The notes beneath the pieces were generated by a model. It made no database searches. It worked only from the letters and a program-made list of their open reading frames with translations, and was not told the origin of the DNA. From the NCBI GenBank assembly GCA_020726505.1, contig JAHLEZ010000009.1, forward strand, positions 372,001 to 436,000: a DNA stretch of 64,000 bases. Direction: 5' to 3'. Origin of the DNA: Leptodontidium sp. MPI-SDFR-AT-0119. Its lineage: Eukaryota; Ascomycota; Leotiomycetes; Helotiales; Leptodontidiaceae. The translations under genes were made by a program, and so were the position numbers. Below, in pieces: positions 44,438 to 57,627 of the stretch (position 1 is the stretch's first letter; every line of letters starts with the position of its first letter).

Positions 44438-44686
44438 TGTGACGCTTGCCCTAGAAAGACGGCAATCACGTGTAACTGACACCTCACATATTAACACAAG
44501 AGACATATGACAATACTAAGTATTAACTTAGAATCTATAACTACAAAGGAAAGAAGGTAAGGAAAGAAGAAGTCTATATACAAGAGGTCAGTATGCCTAG
44601 TACTATAGTAATCTCGGTACGTCCCGATCGGGCAATACTAAGTAGAGCCGGTGGAAATAAGGCTCTAGGCAGCGACAGTCGTCACA
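44438..44686 (-). repeat. 3' LTR of gypsy element
   Basis: 249 bp, adjacent to the polypurine tract. Preceded by target duplication GTTGG. Confidence 0.9.
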
Positions 44687-44820
44687 CTACCCCCCCCCTC
44701 TGGAAAAAGCTCGTCCTCGAGCGTTAGTCTATCTCCTTGTTACTATCGAGGTTATCGTAGTCGTTAATACTATCTTCCTATACTTTAATCTATTTAGGTA
44801 ACTTAGCAGGGGGTCTTACT

Positions 44821-47800
44821 CAGTGTTCGCAATAGTATACTATCAGTATTACTAGCGCAGTATTGAGGCCTCTTCATACGTACCCCGTACGTATTAAAGG
44901 TCAAGTATATTACGGCCAGGGGGACTGATAATACTGTATTGTACGGCAATATACTAACCGTATGGGCAAATACGGCGCTAGGCCCAAAAGAGATCTCTAA
45001 CTGAAGACAACGTTAAACAATAAAATAACTGCGTATCGTATAACGTATTAAAAAGCACTAAATTTACAAAGTATGTAAAAGTAACGATATTTGAACGATA
45101 TCTTGGAAAACAAACGTGACTAATTAATAAAACCCGAAATATTCAACACATAATTAAATCTAACACTAAAAAACCTAGAAAGGATCATCCTAACTGCCCC
45201 CCACAAGAAGGAAAGACTGTGTAATTCGCAGATGACGTAGCACCAGCTAGAATCTCTGGATTAGCCATATCAACGTGTATTGTCCCCGTGATCTAACTTT
45301 CTAAGTGTAGCTAATACTTCAAGCATTCTAGAGCTTCCACTAACTTAATTCCTATGCGATTCCGTCGGTTTGTTATAGTAATTTTGGTGGTAGAGAAGAG
45401 GCGTTCGCATTCCGACGACATAGCTGGAATCGATAGCATGTTAAGCGCCATTCGAGAAAGAGTAGGGAAAGTATGCTGTTGAGAGGCCTCTAACTACTAA
45501 CTGCGGGGGTTATGATTATCGGTCGAATTGAGGGGAGGAGTAGAGACGTAGAGCTCATATTCGTCGAATATAACCTTGGCTTGTTGCTTGCGCTGGAGGT
45601 GAGCGATATAGGTGTTTTTTGTTAGCTTTTCCGTAGGGGATTCGCGGAGAGGAGGATGAGGGGTAAGCTCCTATTTACAAAAGTCTTAGAGTCAGCATAT
45701 AAATCAGTACTCAGGGAGAAGCTAATTGTAAATAACCACCTTATATTAATATTCCCAGAGCCGCTCTACCTTTACTTTCCATACCTCTAACCAGTCGGGA
45801 TGTGCTACCTTCTATTGCTCTTTAAAATATTGCCACTTTTTAGTAGGATCGAGAACTACCGCCGTAACATAGGCAGGAGATTTATCTGTGAGGGCGTAAT
45901 AATCGTTGAGTTTCGACTAGCCGGAGTTGATACAAGGTGAGAGGAATCTATCGTCTTTATAGAGCTCTTTTCCGTTCTCAAAGTGATTTAAAACAAACTC
46001 TATTACTGGGAGAACTCGGTCTAGCGTTGTACTATGGCCTTCGGTGAAAAGAATGGCGTTATATATAGCCTAGAGAAAGAATTTGATCTTGTGGAGCTCT
46101 GCGAAGTCCTTTGCTGTCAAACGATCAAGGGGTTCAATAACATCTGGATGCCGAATATATAGCTTGAACAGCGCTTTTTAGATATCTACATCGTCTAAAA
46201 CACTCACTAGCTTGTACATAGACGTCCATCTTGTCCCGTTATCTCTTGGAAGCTTCTTTCCACCTATTTGTAGCTAATAACCATTCTTCAAAGGACTACG
46301 ACTGAATCTGACGGCGTGGTTGTGAGCTTTCTTGATGGCCCCTTTCTTTCGCCATAACGCGAACTTAAGCTCTGTGACCGTTCCTACTGTATAATCGTTA
46401 TTGTAATCTGCGAGAGCTTTATCTTAAGTATTAAAGAGAAAGGAATCGCCGGTGAGGTTGAGTATATGGCCGTGGCAGCGTAATCTATGCTCGTCGGGGT
46501 CATAGTCGATGTGGAGATCTTCAAAAAGTCTGGAAAGTGAGGATGTCAATTTGGCGCTAAGCTTCTTTAGGCAGGCGGTGAGATATTGCCACTAATCGGA
46601 GGCCAAAGAATTTAAGGGGTACGAAGCTCAACTTACAGGTAGAAAACCTCCTCAACATGGCATCATTAACGCTCGCATTATCCATAACGAAGTAGCTAAT
46701 TCTCTCACTAATCTGCCAGTCTTTTATAACCTCCATTATCGCCTTTGCAAGGTTCTCTTAATCGTGGTTTCCTTGAATTTCTTTGATTGAGAGAGGCTTA
46801 GTCACTAATTTGCCGTCTTCGCCAATATAATGCGTAATCCAGCCTATAATCGGAAGGCCGTTGGTAGAAACTGCGAGATCACAGCTAATATAGACTAGAG
46901 ACCTAGCCTTCTAAATAGAGGCTCTCTTTTTCTCCTTTTTACCTTAGAAAGCACGAAGAATCCATTCTTTAATTGTGTTGCCAGAGGTAGGTAGCCAGCT
47001 CCTAGTGTCTTTATTGACGTATACTATTATAGCTCGGAATTCTTCACTTTCTACTAACGACAGAGGGAGAGAATTAGCGGCGAACTAACGTACTATTAAG
47101 AGCTTAAGAACGTGGGAATTAACTTTATACTCATTTGCGACAGGCTCTGGAGTCTCTATTCGACGCTTTTTATAACCTCTAGTCTCTGTAACAGACGCTA
47201 TAGCTTTCTCGATAGCTCCCTGTACACGCTATTTCTTTTCCTGCCGTAGAGAGTCTTTAGTGATTCCGTGCCGCTCTCGAAGGTGAGAATGGATGATTCT
47301 GGTGCCTCCAGATTCCCTATAACGACTAAAACAGAGTCCACAACGCTATTCGGTTTGGCTATTCTTGTTGTAATACACATGGTTTAGATTGGAGTTCGGT
47401 ATATGTTTCCAAATATAGGAGGTTCGGTAGCGTTACTCTTTCTCATCTATAAGTAGGTCATCTTATCGTTGATTACTCATATCGTTCAGAACTATGCTAA
47501 AAGGGTCTTGAGAGAAGGAATCAGCAGGTTGGCTTTCGTCTTAGGACTTAATAAGAGGAGCGCCAGAGGTTAAATCAACAATCTCTTTTAATATATCGTT
47601 AATTTCCTCAATTAGCTCTTCCCACTTTAAATCCTCCTCAACAACAAATTCCGAAGAAGAATCAGATAGAGCGTTAAATAGAATTAAAGACAAATTAGAC
47701 GATTAGGACGACTAGAACGACATAGTAGCGTATAATAGAGGAGAGAAGTATAGAATTAAGAGAATATTAGACGAAGATTTACTTAATAATAGTAATATTA

Positions 47801-48794
47801 CAACAAGGGAAATACTAGAGATTATATGGATTTAAAGGTAAGTATATTTTATTAATTTATTTCCGAGATTCCGTGGCCCTAGGTATCAAGTAAGCCTCTT
47901 TTTTGCTGTGGAACTAACTAATTTCCATATCCAGGATCCCCTCACCTCATACTAAAGCTATATCCTCCTCTCCGAATAGTCAAAATACGAGTCTACGATA
48001 ATCCTCATCTCCTCCGAGCTACCCTAGTATTAAAATCAGTCCATTTTCCAACTCAAATATTAATAGTTTTAAAGCCTAGGAGGAAGTTTCAAGGGGCGGA
48101 AAAGGTCTAAAGGGGTCGGAAGGTGGGCATAATGTATATCCTCATATCCGATATCGAGCTGGGCTTGCAAATCTATCAATATCACACCTAAAAATAGGCA
48201 TTACAATATCCGAATCACAAATCTAGGGGGTGGCGGATACTTAGAGGTTATAGATAGACGTATATCCTCATTTCCACACGAACTCAGGATGTATCCAGGC
48301 AATCAAATCCAGCCGGATCACCACCGAATCACACCTAAATCAAGGCAATACAAATACCCAGGATATAAACGGAAAGGTTAGGTATACTTTAATAATCAAG
48401 GAAATCAAAGGATAACATCCGAATGGTTAATTTACGGTTCTGGCCTCTCTTCACGGTGCCTTGGCCTAAAACTCTCTTACAATTTAAGTAAGAAAGTTAG
48501 GAGATATCTCTAAAAGGAAAGGAGGTCTCAGGTAGGTCCCCAGCCCCCTTCCAGCCCCCTCAATTACGAAGTTGAAGCTCCATTTCCATGGCTAACAACC
48601 TCTAGTTTACCCCTCTATTTACCCCGCATTCCGTATTTCCGTATACGTCGCAGTAGTAACCAATATTCAAATATCATATGGTTACGGCACCGTATTTTTG
48701 AATCAATATTGTTACTACGACGTATTTTTTAAGCCGTACGGTTACTACTAAAGTGGGGGGTATCAAAATACTGCATATACTATTGCGAACACTG
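44821..48794 (-). mobile_element. hAT transposon hAT3 nested in the gypsy element
   Basis: Perfect 19-bp terminal repeat CAGTGTTCGCAATAGTATA at 44821 and, reversed, ending at 48794; identical 8-bp flanks GTCTTACT at 44813-44820 and 48795-48802. The transposase lies on the minus strand: BED-finger-like region (CGLCFSRYRESGGTRIIHSH) at about 47340-47270, then LPLSLVESEEFRAIIVYVNK, TSGNTIKEWILRAF, LVYISCDLAVSTNGLPIIGW, NLAKAIMEVIKDWQISERIS and FVMDNASVNDAMLRRFST between about 47060 and 46650. Scattered stops (RIP-type). Its family differs from hAT1/hAT2 in terminal sequence. About 1 kb on the right side (47800-48790) is non-coding subterminal DNA. Confidence 0.9.
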
Positions 48795-51700
48795 GTCTTA
48801 CTTACTCGGGGTGACTGAGGTGGAAGTCTTTGACTTTATGTGGAGCGTACTTGAGGTCGGAAGCGTCGTACTAGTCTAAGTCAACGTCCTAATTAAGCCA
48901 AGTAATATAATAAGATAGAGTCTTGCCTTTCTTACGACAGGCAAGTACTTCTTCTAGTTCCCACTCGTTGTCACTTGTAATGTTAATCGGCGGGGGGGCA
49001 TCTTGTACTTGGCTTAGTAGGGGATCGTTAGGGTCCCGGCGAAGCTTATTAGCCAGAAAGACGTTGTGGACTTTTATACTCGCTAGTAATTCCAGGCGGT
49101 ATAAGTGTCTTACCTTCTCGAGTACTTTAAATAGTCTATTAATTAGCGTATTTAACTTCTTAAATAGACGGAGTGTCTTAAAGTAGCGTATGTCGAGCTA
49201 GACTAGGCTGTCTTTATTAAAGTTAATATCGCGGCGAGAGGCGTTATAAAACCTGGCTATCTTAGCTTAGGCTATAGTGAGGTTCGACTAAGCTATGTCC
49301 TATGCTTTCTTATAGCGTTAAGTATAGTTAATAGCTTGTTAAGTATTTAACTTATTAGCGGGGGTAGCTGAGTCTAGCAAGTTAATTTTCTAGTCCTAAT
49401 TCGTGCGTAGTGCGTATTTATAGACTACCTTAAATGAAGAGAGTCCCCCTAGGGAATCGTGTGGGAGGGACATCTAGGCGTAGTCTATAATAGGGAAGTA
49501 CTTTAACTAGTCGTCTTAGTAATACGTAACGAAAAGTTAGAGTCGTTTCTATAGGTATTAGTTATACACTTCGGTCTAGCCGTCTATCTGTAGGTAGTCA
49601 GTAGCGGATAGCTGTCTCGTAGTTCCGAGGATCTTACTAAGGGCAGTCTAAAACCTAGAGACAAACTAGGGGCCTTTATTAAAAGTAATAGTTAAGGGAG
49701 CGCCAAAGTAATAATATATATAGTATATATATATAATAGCTAGCTTCCGAGTATCTGTCGTCTTGTGGCAAGGGATACTAATCGCTTGTTTGCTAAATCT
49801 ATTAATAAAGACAAAGACGTTGTCGAATTTATACTTATCTTTAGTAAAGGAGTAGTAATCTATAGTAATATATTCTTATAGTCTAAACGGAATAAGGAGA
49901 AGATAGAGGAGTCTAGGCTTTTTATCCCGGGGGACTTAAATTTATTAGTAGGTATAACAGTTACGGTAGTATTACTAAACTGTTGACGTGATTTCGTACT
50001 ACTAGTACTAAGAAGAGAGCATTTAGATTGTCTTCTTAATACTAGGGTGTACTATAGTGACTCGATTATAGACCTCTTAAATAAGGAGGGTTCAGAGGTA
50101 ATTAATATCGGGGACTAAGAGGCGGCCGTTATAGAGTAAGAGGTCACCCTCTAGGCTGAGTTTACTTAGAGAGTCTAATATAGCTTGTTTACGTAGAGCC
50201 TATAAGAAAGGAGTAATACGATTAGCCTTTAGGATTTATTATATAATAGAGAATATTAGTATAAGGGCAGCGAGCTTAACGTCGGCCACTAGCGCGTCAG
50301 CGTCGTTAGGCGGCCGTAACTCTATAAATAACAAGCTAAAGTTAACTTAGTCGTAGCGTAAGAGTTATTAAAGGCGTTAAGTCTTTTTTGTAAAGTTCTA
50401 TTAATTTAACTTGTTTAGCTTACGAGAAAGTGCGTTTACTAGGGGGTTATAGATTTTAGGGCGGTACGTAATTATAAAATTATAATCCGCTAAAAGCTTT
50501 ACCTATTGTGCTTACTTAGTATTTAACTACTTAGAGGTTATAAAGTATTTTAAGGCCTTGTGGTCTATTATAACACAGACTTAATAGGGGGCTCTTGTTA
50601 ACTTAGCACGCTAGTGCCTAAAGGATCTAATAATGGCTAGTATCTCTTTATTATATATCACGTAGTTGAGTTTAGTAAGTAGTATAGTCTTTAAAAAGAA
50701 AGTAACGGGGAACTAGTCGTCGCCGTGTTATTAAAAAAGGACTCTAGTTATAACACTATTACTAACATCCGTCTCTAGGAGGCAGGGTAAATCCTGTTAG
50801 TAGTGTCTTAAGAGAGGTGCAGACGTGAGAGTGTGTTTAAGGAGGTCGAAGGCGTCTTTATACTTTATAGTAAAGCGAAAGGGAACGTTATTTTTAGTTA
50901 ATTAAATAAGAGGTTTCGCTATAATACCGTAGTCGCGGATAAATCTCTAGTAGAAGTTGTAAAAACCGAGGAAGGACTATACACCTTTAATAGAGCTAGG
51001 GTAGGCCTACTCACGAATAACAGAAACCTTCTCGGGATTAACTTCTAGGCTAGAAGTTAATATAATAAATCTAGGTACTTGGTTTGTGTTACTTTAAACT
51101 CACACTTCTTTAGATCGGCTTATAGCCTAGCGTCGTTAAGGCGTTAAAGCACTTTTTTGACGTAGAACTAGTGTTATAAGGGGTCCTTAGAGTATATAAG
51201 AATGTCGTCTAAGTACGTTATATAGATATTATTAAGGTAATTAAAGAGAATATCGTTTATATAGCGCTAGTAAGTGGTAAGGCCATTAGTTAGGCCAAAT
51301 AGAAGAACTTTATACTTATATACGCCGTACCTCGTGTAGAAGGTAGTGTACTCCTCTAATACTAAGTCTATTCGGATTTAGTAAAAGGCTTAACGAATAT
51401 TTAATTTAGTAAAAATACGAGCATTAGCTATGCGAGCTAAGGTCTCATTACTTAAAGGTAGGGGGTATTAGTCCTTCTAAGTGAGGGAATTTAGTACCTG
51501 AAAGTTGATATATAACTATAGAGAGTTATTTGGCTTCTTAACGAAAAGAATAAGGGCAGTAAATAATACTTGAGACGACTTAATAAATCCTTTATTTAAG
51601 TTATTCGTAATATATTTTTTAATAGCCTTAAGTTCTTCGGTCGACATCTTATATAATGGCAAATACTTAAGGGCTTTCTTACTCTCTCCTTTTAGCTCGA

Positions 51701-54700
51701 TTTTGTGATTGTAAGAGCAGTGGGGGGGAGAATATCACTTTCTACCTTAAAGAATACGTGAGTCTAATTAGCGTACTTTAGGGGAACTATTAGTTCAGCG
51801 TCTAGCTCCTAAATAGAGAGTGTAAACTATATAGCTGACTAGCGACAGTAAGTGAGTTCGATAGTTAGAGTTAATATAGTAGCGGCTTTCTCTTACTCTT
51901 AATTTCTTTAATCGATTAGGGCATTAATCTCTTAAAGAGTTACTACAAATACTTTATCTTTAGACTTCCGTTTTATTAATATATAAAACGCTACGGCGTT
52001 AATTAAAAAGATCTTAACAATTAGACGTTAACGAGCTTTCTTATATCGCTTTATAACCGGTAACTCATCTCGTAGTTAAGGAGAAGAAGTTAAGGAAGGA
52101 AGAGCTTTTGTAGTCGAGTCGTGTATAAGAGAGAACTGTGTTTGTATTTTTTAAAGTAAATTAGCGTAGTCTTTAATATGTGTTTTACACGTGGAAAAAG
52201 CGAATTAGGGGAAGTCAGTCTAGTCTCGGGGGTATAAAAGCTTAGTGGTTTTGCTCTCTAGCTTAGTAACTTCTATTCGGGCCAGTTTAGTTAGGATATA
52301 TGTGTTATTTAGTCGTGGGGACGGTTATATATGTCGACTAAGTTAGTTATTTAATATACTTCTTAGCTGAGGTAAGGAACCGTTAGTAGCGGAGTGCGCG
52401 CGCTCTTTAGGCTTTATTGCAGGTCGCACCTGTTGATGCGAGAGCTCTGCGGTACACAGAGTATTGACAGCAGTGCTAGCATCGGGGATTGGCTAGGGGC
52501 GATACTATACACCTAAAAGGCGCGGATCTAAGTATTTCTGACTCTTAAAGATTAATATAGAATTCATTATTAGCGCAGCTTCTCTAATTAACACAGCGGC
52601 GCGGCCACTTCTAAAGGCTACTATATGTTTCGAAACGAAGTATTTATTAAAAGGTATAGTAGAAGAAGAAAGTAAGGAATACGTAGGGGGTTTTATATTT
52701 AAAATAGAAAAGAAAGAAGAAGTAGACGAAGTGTTAAGTATTAAAGAGACAGGGGGGTAAATTTCCTTTACTAGCGCCGTGGGCTCGATTCCGGGGGGGT
52801 ATAAATTCTCGACTCCACACTTCTAGCACGACTATAGCGGGTTTCCCTGATCTTTCTTTCTACGACCTACGGTGGCTCTATAATTAGAGATTAGCTGTAA
52901 GTATAGGCTCGACAACTATGTATTCATAAAATTAGTATCTTTGGCATTTAATATAATTCGATTATATTACGCAAGATGCCGGGTTTAATTTTCTATTAAT
53001 ATAATCGCTGGTTTTTTAGACTTAGTAACAGTCGAGGGATTAATAGTAATAGGTTCTAAGGTTATTAAGAAAGTAGGGAAGTAACTAACGTATATATCGA
53101 AATTTGACTTAGCGCGCCGGCTAGAATTAGCTATAAAATCGGAGCGTAACCTAGGATTTAAGGAAGGGGTAGTTATTTGACTTCTTCTTATAAACTTTCC
53201 GGTGAACTTTATTAATTATAGTTAGCTTAGGAAAGAAACTAGGTCTAAGGTATTTATACTTAGCGCGGGAGGTAGGTACAAGTCGATTATCGAAGTCGAC
53301 TTTACAAATTAGGTATTATAATAGCTCTAAAATTCACGTAACTTAGCGTCTTTACGCTCGGCGTCGCGCTAGTAGCGTTAGTGAATCTTGTGTATATATA
53401 AGTCTCGGACCTTAATTAGTTTATTATAGCTTACTATTAAGGGGTAGTCTAATAGCTAAATAAGCCGTCGTTTAGTAGTATTTAAGAGCACTTCGTGATA
53501 CTTTAGCTATAACCTTTTAATAATTACTTTATAGTTTCTTAAGTAAGTAATTAAGAAAGGAGTAAATGACTATAGACGCTTATTGACTATTAAATTTAAC
53601 GTGGTATAGTGGCTAATAATTTAGCTAGTTCGATTATTAAATCCTTTAACAGGGACAAGTAAAGGCAGTAAGTGAATTAAAGGTTTTAAGAAGAAAAAAA
53701 GAGACTTTAAAAGAGAGTAATTAATAAAATAATAACTATTAACTCTAGAATTAAGAAGTGCGGGCAGCTTATACGTAAGTCTATTCTTAGAGAAAGCGAT
53801 GCGAGTAGTAAGTACTAGTTTATTAAAAAGCTTTATAAGGTTAAGATATTATATATCTCGTATTATACTTAAGAAGAAGCCTTTTCTTAGGCTAAGTCTT
53901 TTGCTCGTAAAGTAGGTTCCTTTATTAACAAGTTATCGTCGTTTATAACTTAGCTATTAGACATAAGACCGCCGTTATCGGCGCTTACCTTTATCTCGTT
54001 AACACGGGAGGCATAACTATAACTAAGGGGCCGTTAAGCGAAATGCCGTGGGGCATTTGTTAGTGTTTAAGCACGAGGTGTATTGGCTCGTGTAAAGATT
54101 TATTAACTTAAGGGCTAACTAGTCTCTCGTCTTTAAGACGAAGAAGTAATAGAAGCTTAAAGTGATTTTCTCGTAGTCCCTAAGGAGATATTGACTTGGG
54201 ATTAAGGGTGGGAATTTATACTTGTTATTAAGGGGCTAAAGCGACTAGCGTAAATAGTATTCTCTATGATTTGTCCTTAGTCCTTAGCTTAAACTACTTT
54301 TATATACTCTTCTAAAGTTTTAGCTCTCTAATACTTATAGAATAGTTACTTGCGTAGGCGGGATAAGAGCTTGTCCTATAAGTCTATTTTAAGGATTAAC
54401 TTATTAGTTACGCCGCCTTAACTAATAAGAATTCTAAACTATTAATAGAAGTCTTAAAAGGTTTGTCTTACGGCTTTTATTTTTAACACAGAGTAAAGGT
54501 TACGCGCTGTTTATTACTTATAAGGGTTAGTTAAGAATTTGACTACTTAGTTAATTAAGTTAAGCGCATCTGTTAGGTTTCCGTTTTCGTTAAGCGTCGG
54601 GGATAAGAAGGAGGATTTTAAGAACGTGCGAGCTATTCCTTTTATTTATATAAGTAACTAGTCCTTTCGGTAGTCGTCGTCGACGAAGTATTTGTCGTAT

Positions 54701-55601
54701 TAGCGCAGGGCGTTTTAGACTTAGACTTCTTATAAACGTAAACTATAGTCGACGCCGTCCGAAAGCTTATTATTTAGGTTAGGGATCTTCTCGATTCGTG
54801 AGGCCGTAGACATTTAAGACAACTTAGGGAAAGAGGGGGAACGACGACGTAGGATGCGAGGAGGTCAGTAGCCGTTATTACTATTGTCGTCTAGTAGTCT
54901 ACTAAGATCAGGAGCGCTTTATACTTTACCTTTGCCTTTATTTAACTCGGGGGCAGGAGTTTTTTTAATTAAGGGATAAAGGAGTGTATCCCCTTCTTAG
55001 AAAGTTATAGATCTTAGGGCGGGTCTACGTAGTAAAGGCTCGTCGGTCGTTTGTCGCTATTATTAAAGAGACAACTTTAACTACTAGTTCTTTATACGAC
55101 TCTCCGCGAGTTACTCTTCCAAAATGCGAAGTCGGCTTTCTTATAGCGTCTCTCTTATATGTGTCCTTATAAGGTCTATATTACTCCCTAGCGTATTAGT
55201 AGAAGTATTAACTCTAGGAGTATTAGTATTAGGAGAGTTAAGTAGGGGGACGGAAGAAGAGGCAGACGACATATCGGCGTTGTCTATAGCGGGTCGCTTT
55301 ATTAGAAGAGGGACGACTTTCGGCTTGACTTGGCGAGTTAGAGGGAGAGGTCTAATAAAGAGGGGGTTTCGACTTCGTCGTGTAGAGGCAAAAGTCGGGG
55401 AAGAGAATGAGGGTAATAGTAGTAAAGTAAATGTTAACTTCGTTATTAGTAAGGGTTTTAATACTACTATTCGTTAAGCTATAAAGCTCAGTATAAGCCT
55501 TTCCTGTATTTAAGCTTCTAGGTCGTAATTACTCACAGGAGAATTAGGGGGCGAGGGATATTTATTGTCTTCCTAGACGTAAAGAAAAGAGTTATAAATA
55601 A

Positions 55602-55850
55602 TGTAACGCTTGCCTTAAAAAGACGGCAATCACGTGTAACTAACGCCTTATATATTAACATAAGAGACATATAACGATATTAAGTATTAACTTAGAATCT
55701 ATAACTATAGAGGAAAGAAGGTAAGGAAAGAAGAAGTCTATATACAAGAGGTCGGTATGCCTAGTACTATAGTAATCTCGGTACGTCCTGATCGGGCAAT
55801 ATTAAGTGGAGCCGGTGGAAATGAGGCTCTGGGCAGCGACAGTCGTCACA
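55602..55850 (-). repeat. 5' LTR of gypsy element
   Basis: 249 bp, TGTAACGC...CGTCACA. Differs from its partner mostly by transitions (e.g. TGTGACGC versus TGTAACGC at the first bases). Followed by GTTGG. Confidence 0.9.
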
Positions 55851-55855
55851 GTTGG

Positions 55856-57231
55856 AGCTTATATATAGCTTAAAGTAGATCTTGGGCTATTTGGTTAGTT
55901 ACATCGGAAAGACTAGTACTATTTAATAAAATAACGATTACTAAAGTGCTCTTTAGAATAACGTAAATATTATAAGTATAACTAAGTACATCGCCTTAGT
56001 GGCTATAAACTAGTAGTAATAATAAGTCTAAACTTAAGACGAGCAACTCTTATATTTTATTTAGTGATATTAAACTAAGCTTAATAGGTGTTTAATGATA
56101 ATACTATCTTATATAGTAATCGCCTTCTTTAGCGCATTTAGGGTTAGCAATTGTAGTCTTATTAAAGATTAGTAAGCTATAGCGAACTACACTTTCCTTT
56201 CTTAGGTCGTGAAATGATTATAATAAATAAAAATATTATTTAAGTAGATTATTAATAAAGCTACGAATCCCTCCCGAACTACTATTTATAAAGTTTATAA
56301 ATAGCTTACTAAGAGTTATCTTAAAAGGGTAACTATTAATAAGAATTATATACGGCGTAGTAATATTCTTGTTTATTTTGTAAACGGCTTAGAACGTTAT
56401 TAATCTTAATATATTAAGTGGCTAAAAGATCTGGTCGTAAAGAAAATTGCCCTAATTCGAATGATTCGAGATACGCTTTATAATACTTTTAGTAAGGGCA
56501 AATAAGGCGTTATTATATAAAAAACTAATCTAAAGATCGTACTTAATCAAGAGAGCGTTATAAACTTAAACTAAATCTTTTTTCAAAATAAGGATACGAT
56601 TATTAAGATTTTACGTAATCTCGTTTAGGCTTAAAAGGCTAGTGTAATATGAACAAATATCTTGTAATTTTATATCGCAAAATAAGCTTTATTTTCCTTA
56701 ATACTTAATTTTAAGGATAACAAAATTAATAATTATATTTTATAAAAGCTTTCTGTCTTGTACGAGAAGGTTAAGAGAGGCTGCGATAAAGGCTTTAGAA
56801 AGCGAAGTAATATAATATAAGGTATCGCTATTAGGCTTCTATTTAGTCTCGATATCTAGGACTTCAAAATTATACTTAAAGACTACTTACCCTTAATAAA
56901 AAACCCTAATAAATATACTAAGCTAACGAGTTGTGCTTAGTATCTTTTTTATAATAGGAATTTGATCTTAAATAATATTCTTTATAGCGGGAATCTTCGA
57001 TCGGGTTATAATAACTAAAAGACCTTTCAACTAACGTAAAAACTAAGAGTATATCGTGTAAAAAGTAAATTTATTTTTGAGGACCCTCGTAATTGTATTA
57101 AATCAAAGAAAATTATAGTATATAAACCTCGTTTCTTTTTCAATGCTCGAAGTAGCAGTGACATGCGGCAAGGCAAATATGCCAGCCATGAAATGTTCTG
57201 GGCGACAAATGAAGCTGTCACGTGTGAGGGG
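55856..57231 (-). pseudogene. beta-lactamase-like copy 2, catalytic part (heavily RIPed)
   Basis: Positions 56064-57231 align base for base with copy 1 (13436-14603), but most CpA/TpG sites have become TpA. For example GATGATAACACCATCC in copy 1 reads AATGATAATACTATCT here. The open frame is destroyed by many stops. The extra part (55856-56063) has no counterpart in copy 1 and continues the C-terminal coding region toward the gypsy insertion. The promoter-side end (about 57140-57231) is less mutated than in copy 1. Confidence 0.75.
56064..57231. repeat. 1,168-bp segmental duplication, copy B
   Basis: Partner of 13436-14603, same orientation and same length. The two boundaries are GTGATATT on the left and CACGTGTGAGGGG on the right. 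Confidence 0.85.
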
Positions 57232-57342
57232 GGTACTCCGTTAAAGGTTGCTACAGTATATGCACCCGTGGGCGGCAATACTTCTTTGACCTCTCACATC
57301 TTGTATTTCTTATTCTATCACGACTAGCGCCATACTGCGATA

Positions 57343-57448
57343 CAGTCGCTTGCAAAATCGGTTTCGTCTCATCGCGGGGAAAATAAAATGTGAGCACAGA
57401 TCACAACGGCAATTTTTGCCAATGATGCCGTGGCACGTGCAATAGACG
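57343..57448 (+). repeat. left inverted repeat flanking the NLR gene
   Basis: Pairs with 61444-61545. Outer end CAGTCGCTTG, preceded by TA. Confidence 0.75.
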
Positions 57449-57627
57449 CCCCAAGTTCAGCGCTACAATCAGCGAACCACGAACTGCCAACACACTTTAC
57501 CGCTTCAGCCGCAGATCGGCACCGCAAAATCGAAAATATTGACATGCTGGCAGCTAGCCAGCAACATCCCTCTTGCCATCTATTGCGATTTCATTCATTA
57601 TTCCCGCAGGCTACGCTCGCAGAAGTC

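Larger units (their letters stand above)
44438..55850 (-). mobile_element. Ty3/gypsy LTR retrotransposon, interrupted by hAT3
   Basis: LTRs of 249 bp (44438-44686 and 55602-55850) begin TGTGACGC/TGTAACGC and end CGTCACA. Flanks are identical 5-mers GTTGG (44433-44437 and 55851-55855). Pol lies on the minus strand in the gypsy order RT-RNase H-integrase. RT at about 51700-50900 with TYLDDILIYSKD near 51190. RNase H/connection at about 50750-50450 (NYVIYNKEILAIIRSFRHW, VCVIIDHKALKYF, LADYNFIITYRPK). Integrase at about 49860-49380 (FVFINRFSKQAISIPCHKT, GP-FVSRF, QLSATDYLQTDG-TEVYN). A G-rich polypurine tract (complement of 44688-44700) adjoins the 3' LTR. Many RIP stops. Without hAT3 the element is about 7.4 kb. 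Confidence 0.9.

Noticed and set aside
55124..55477. 117-codon plus-strand frame
   Set aside because: Lies inside the gypsy element, opposite to pol/gag direction, in RIP-altered sequence; low-complexity Val/Leu/Glu composition.
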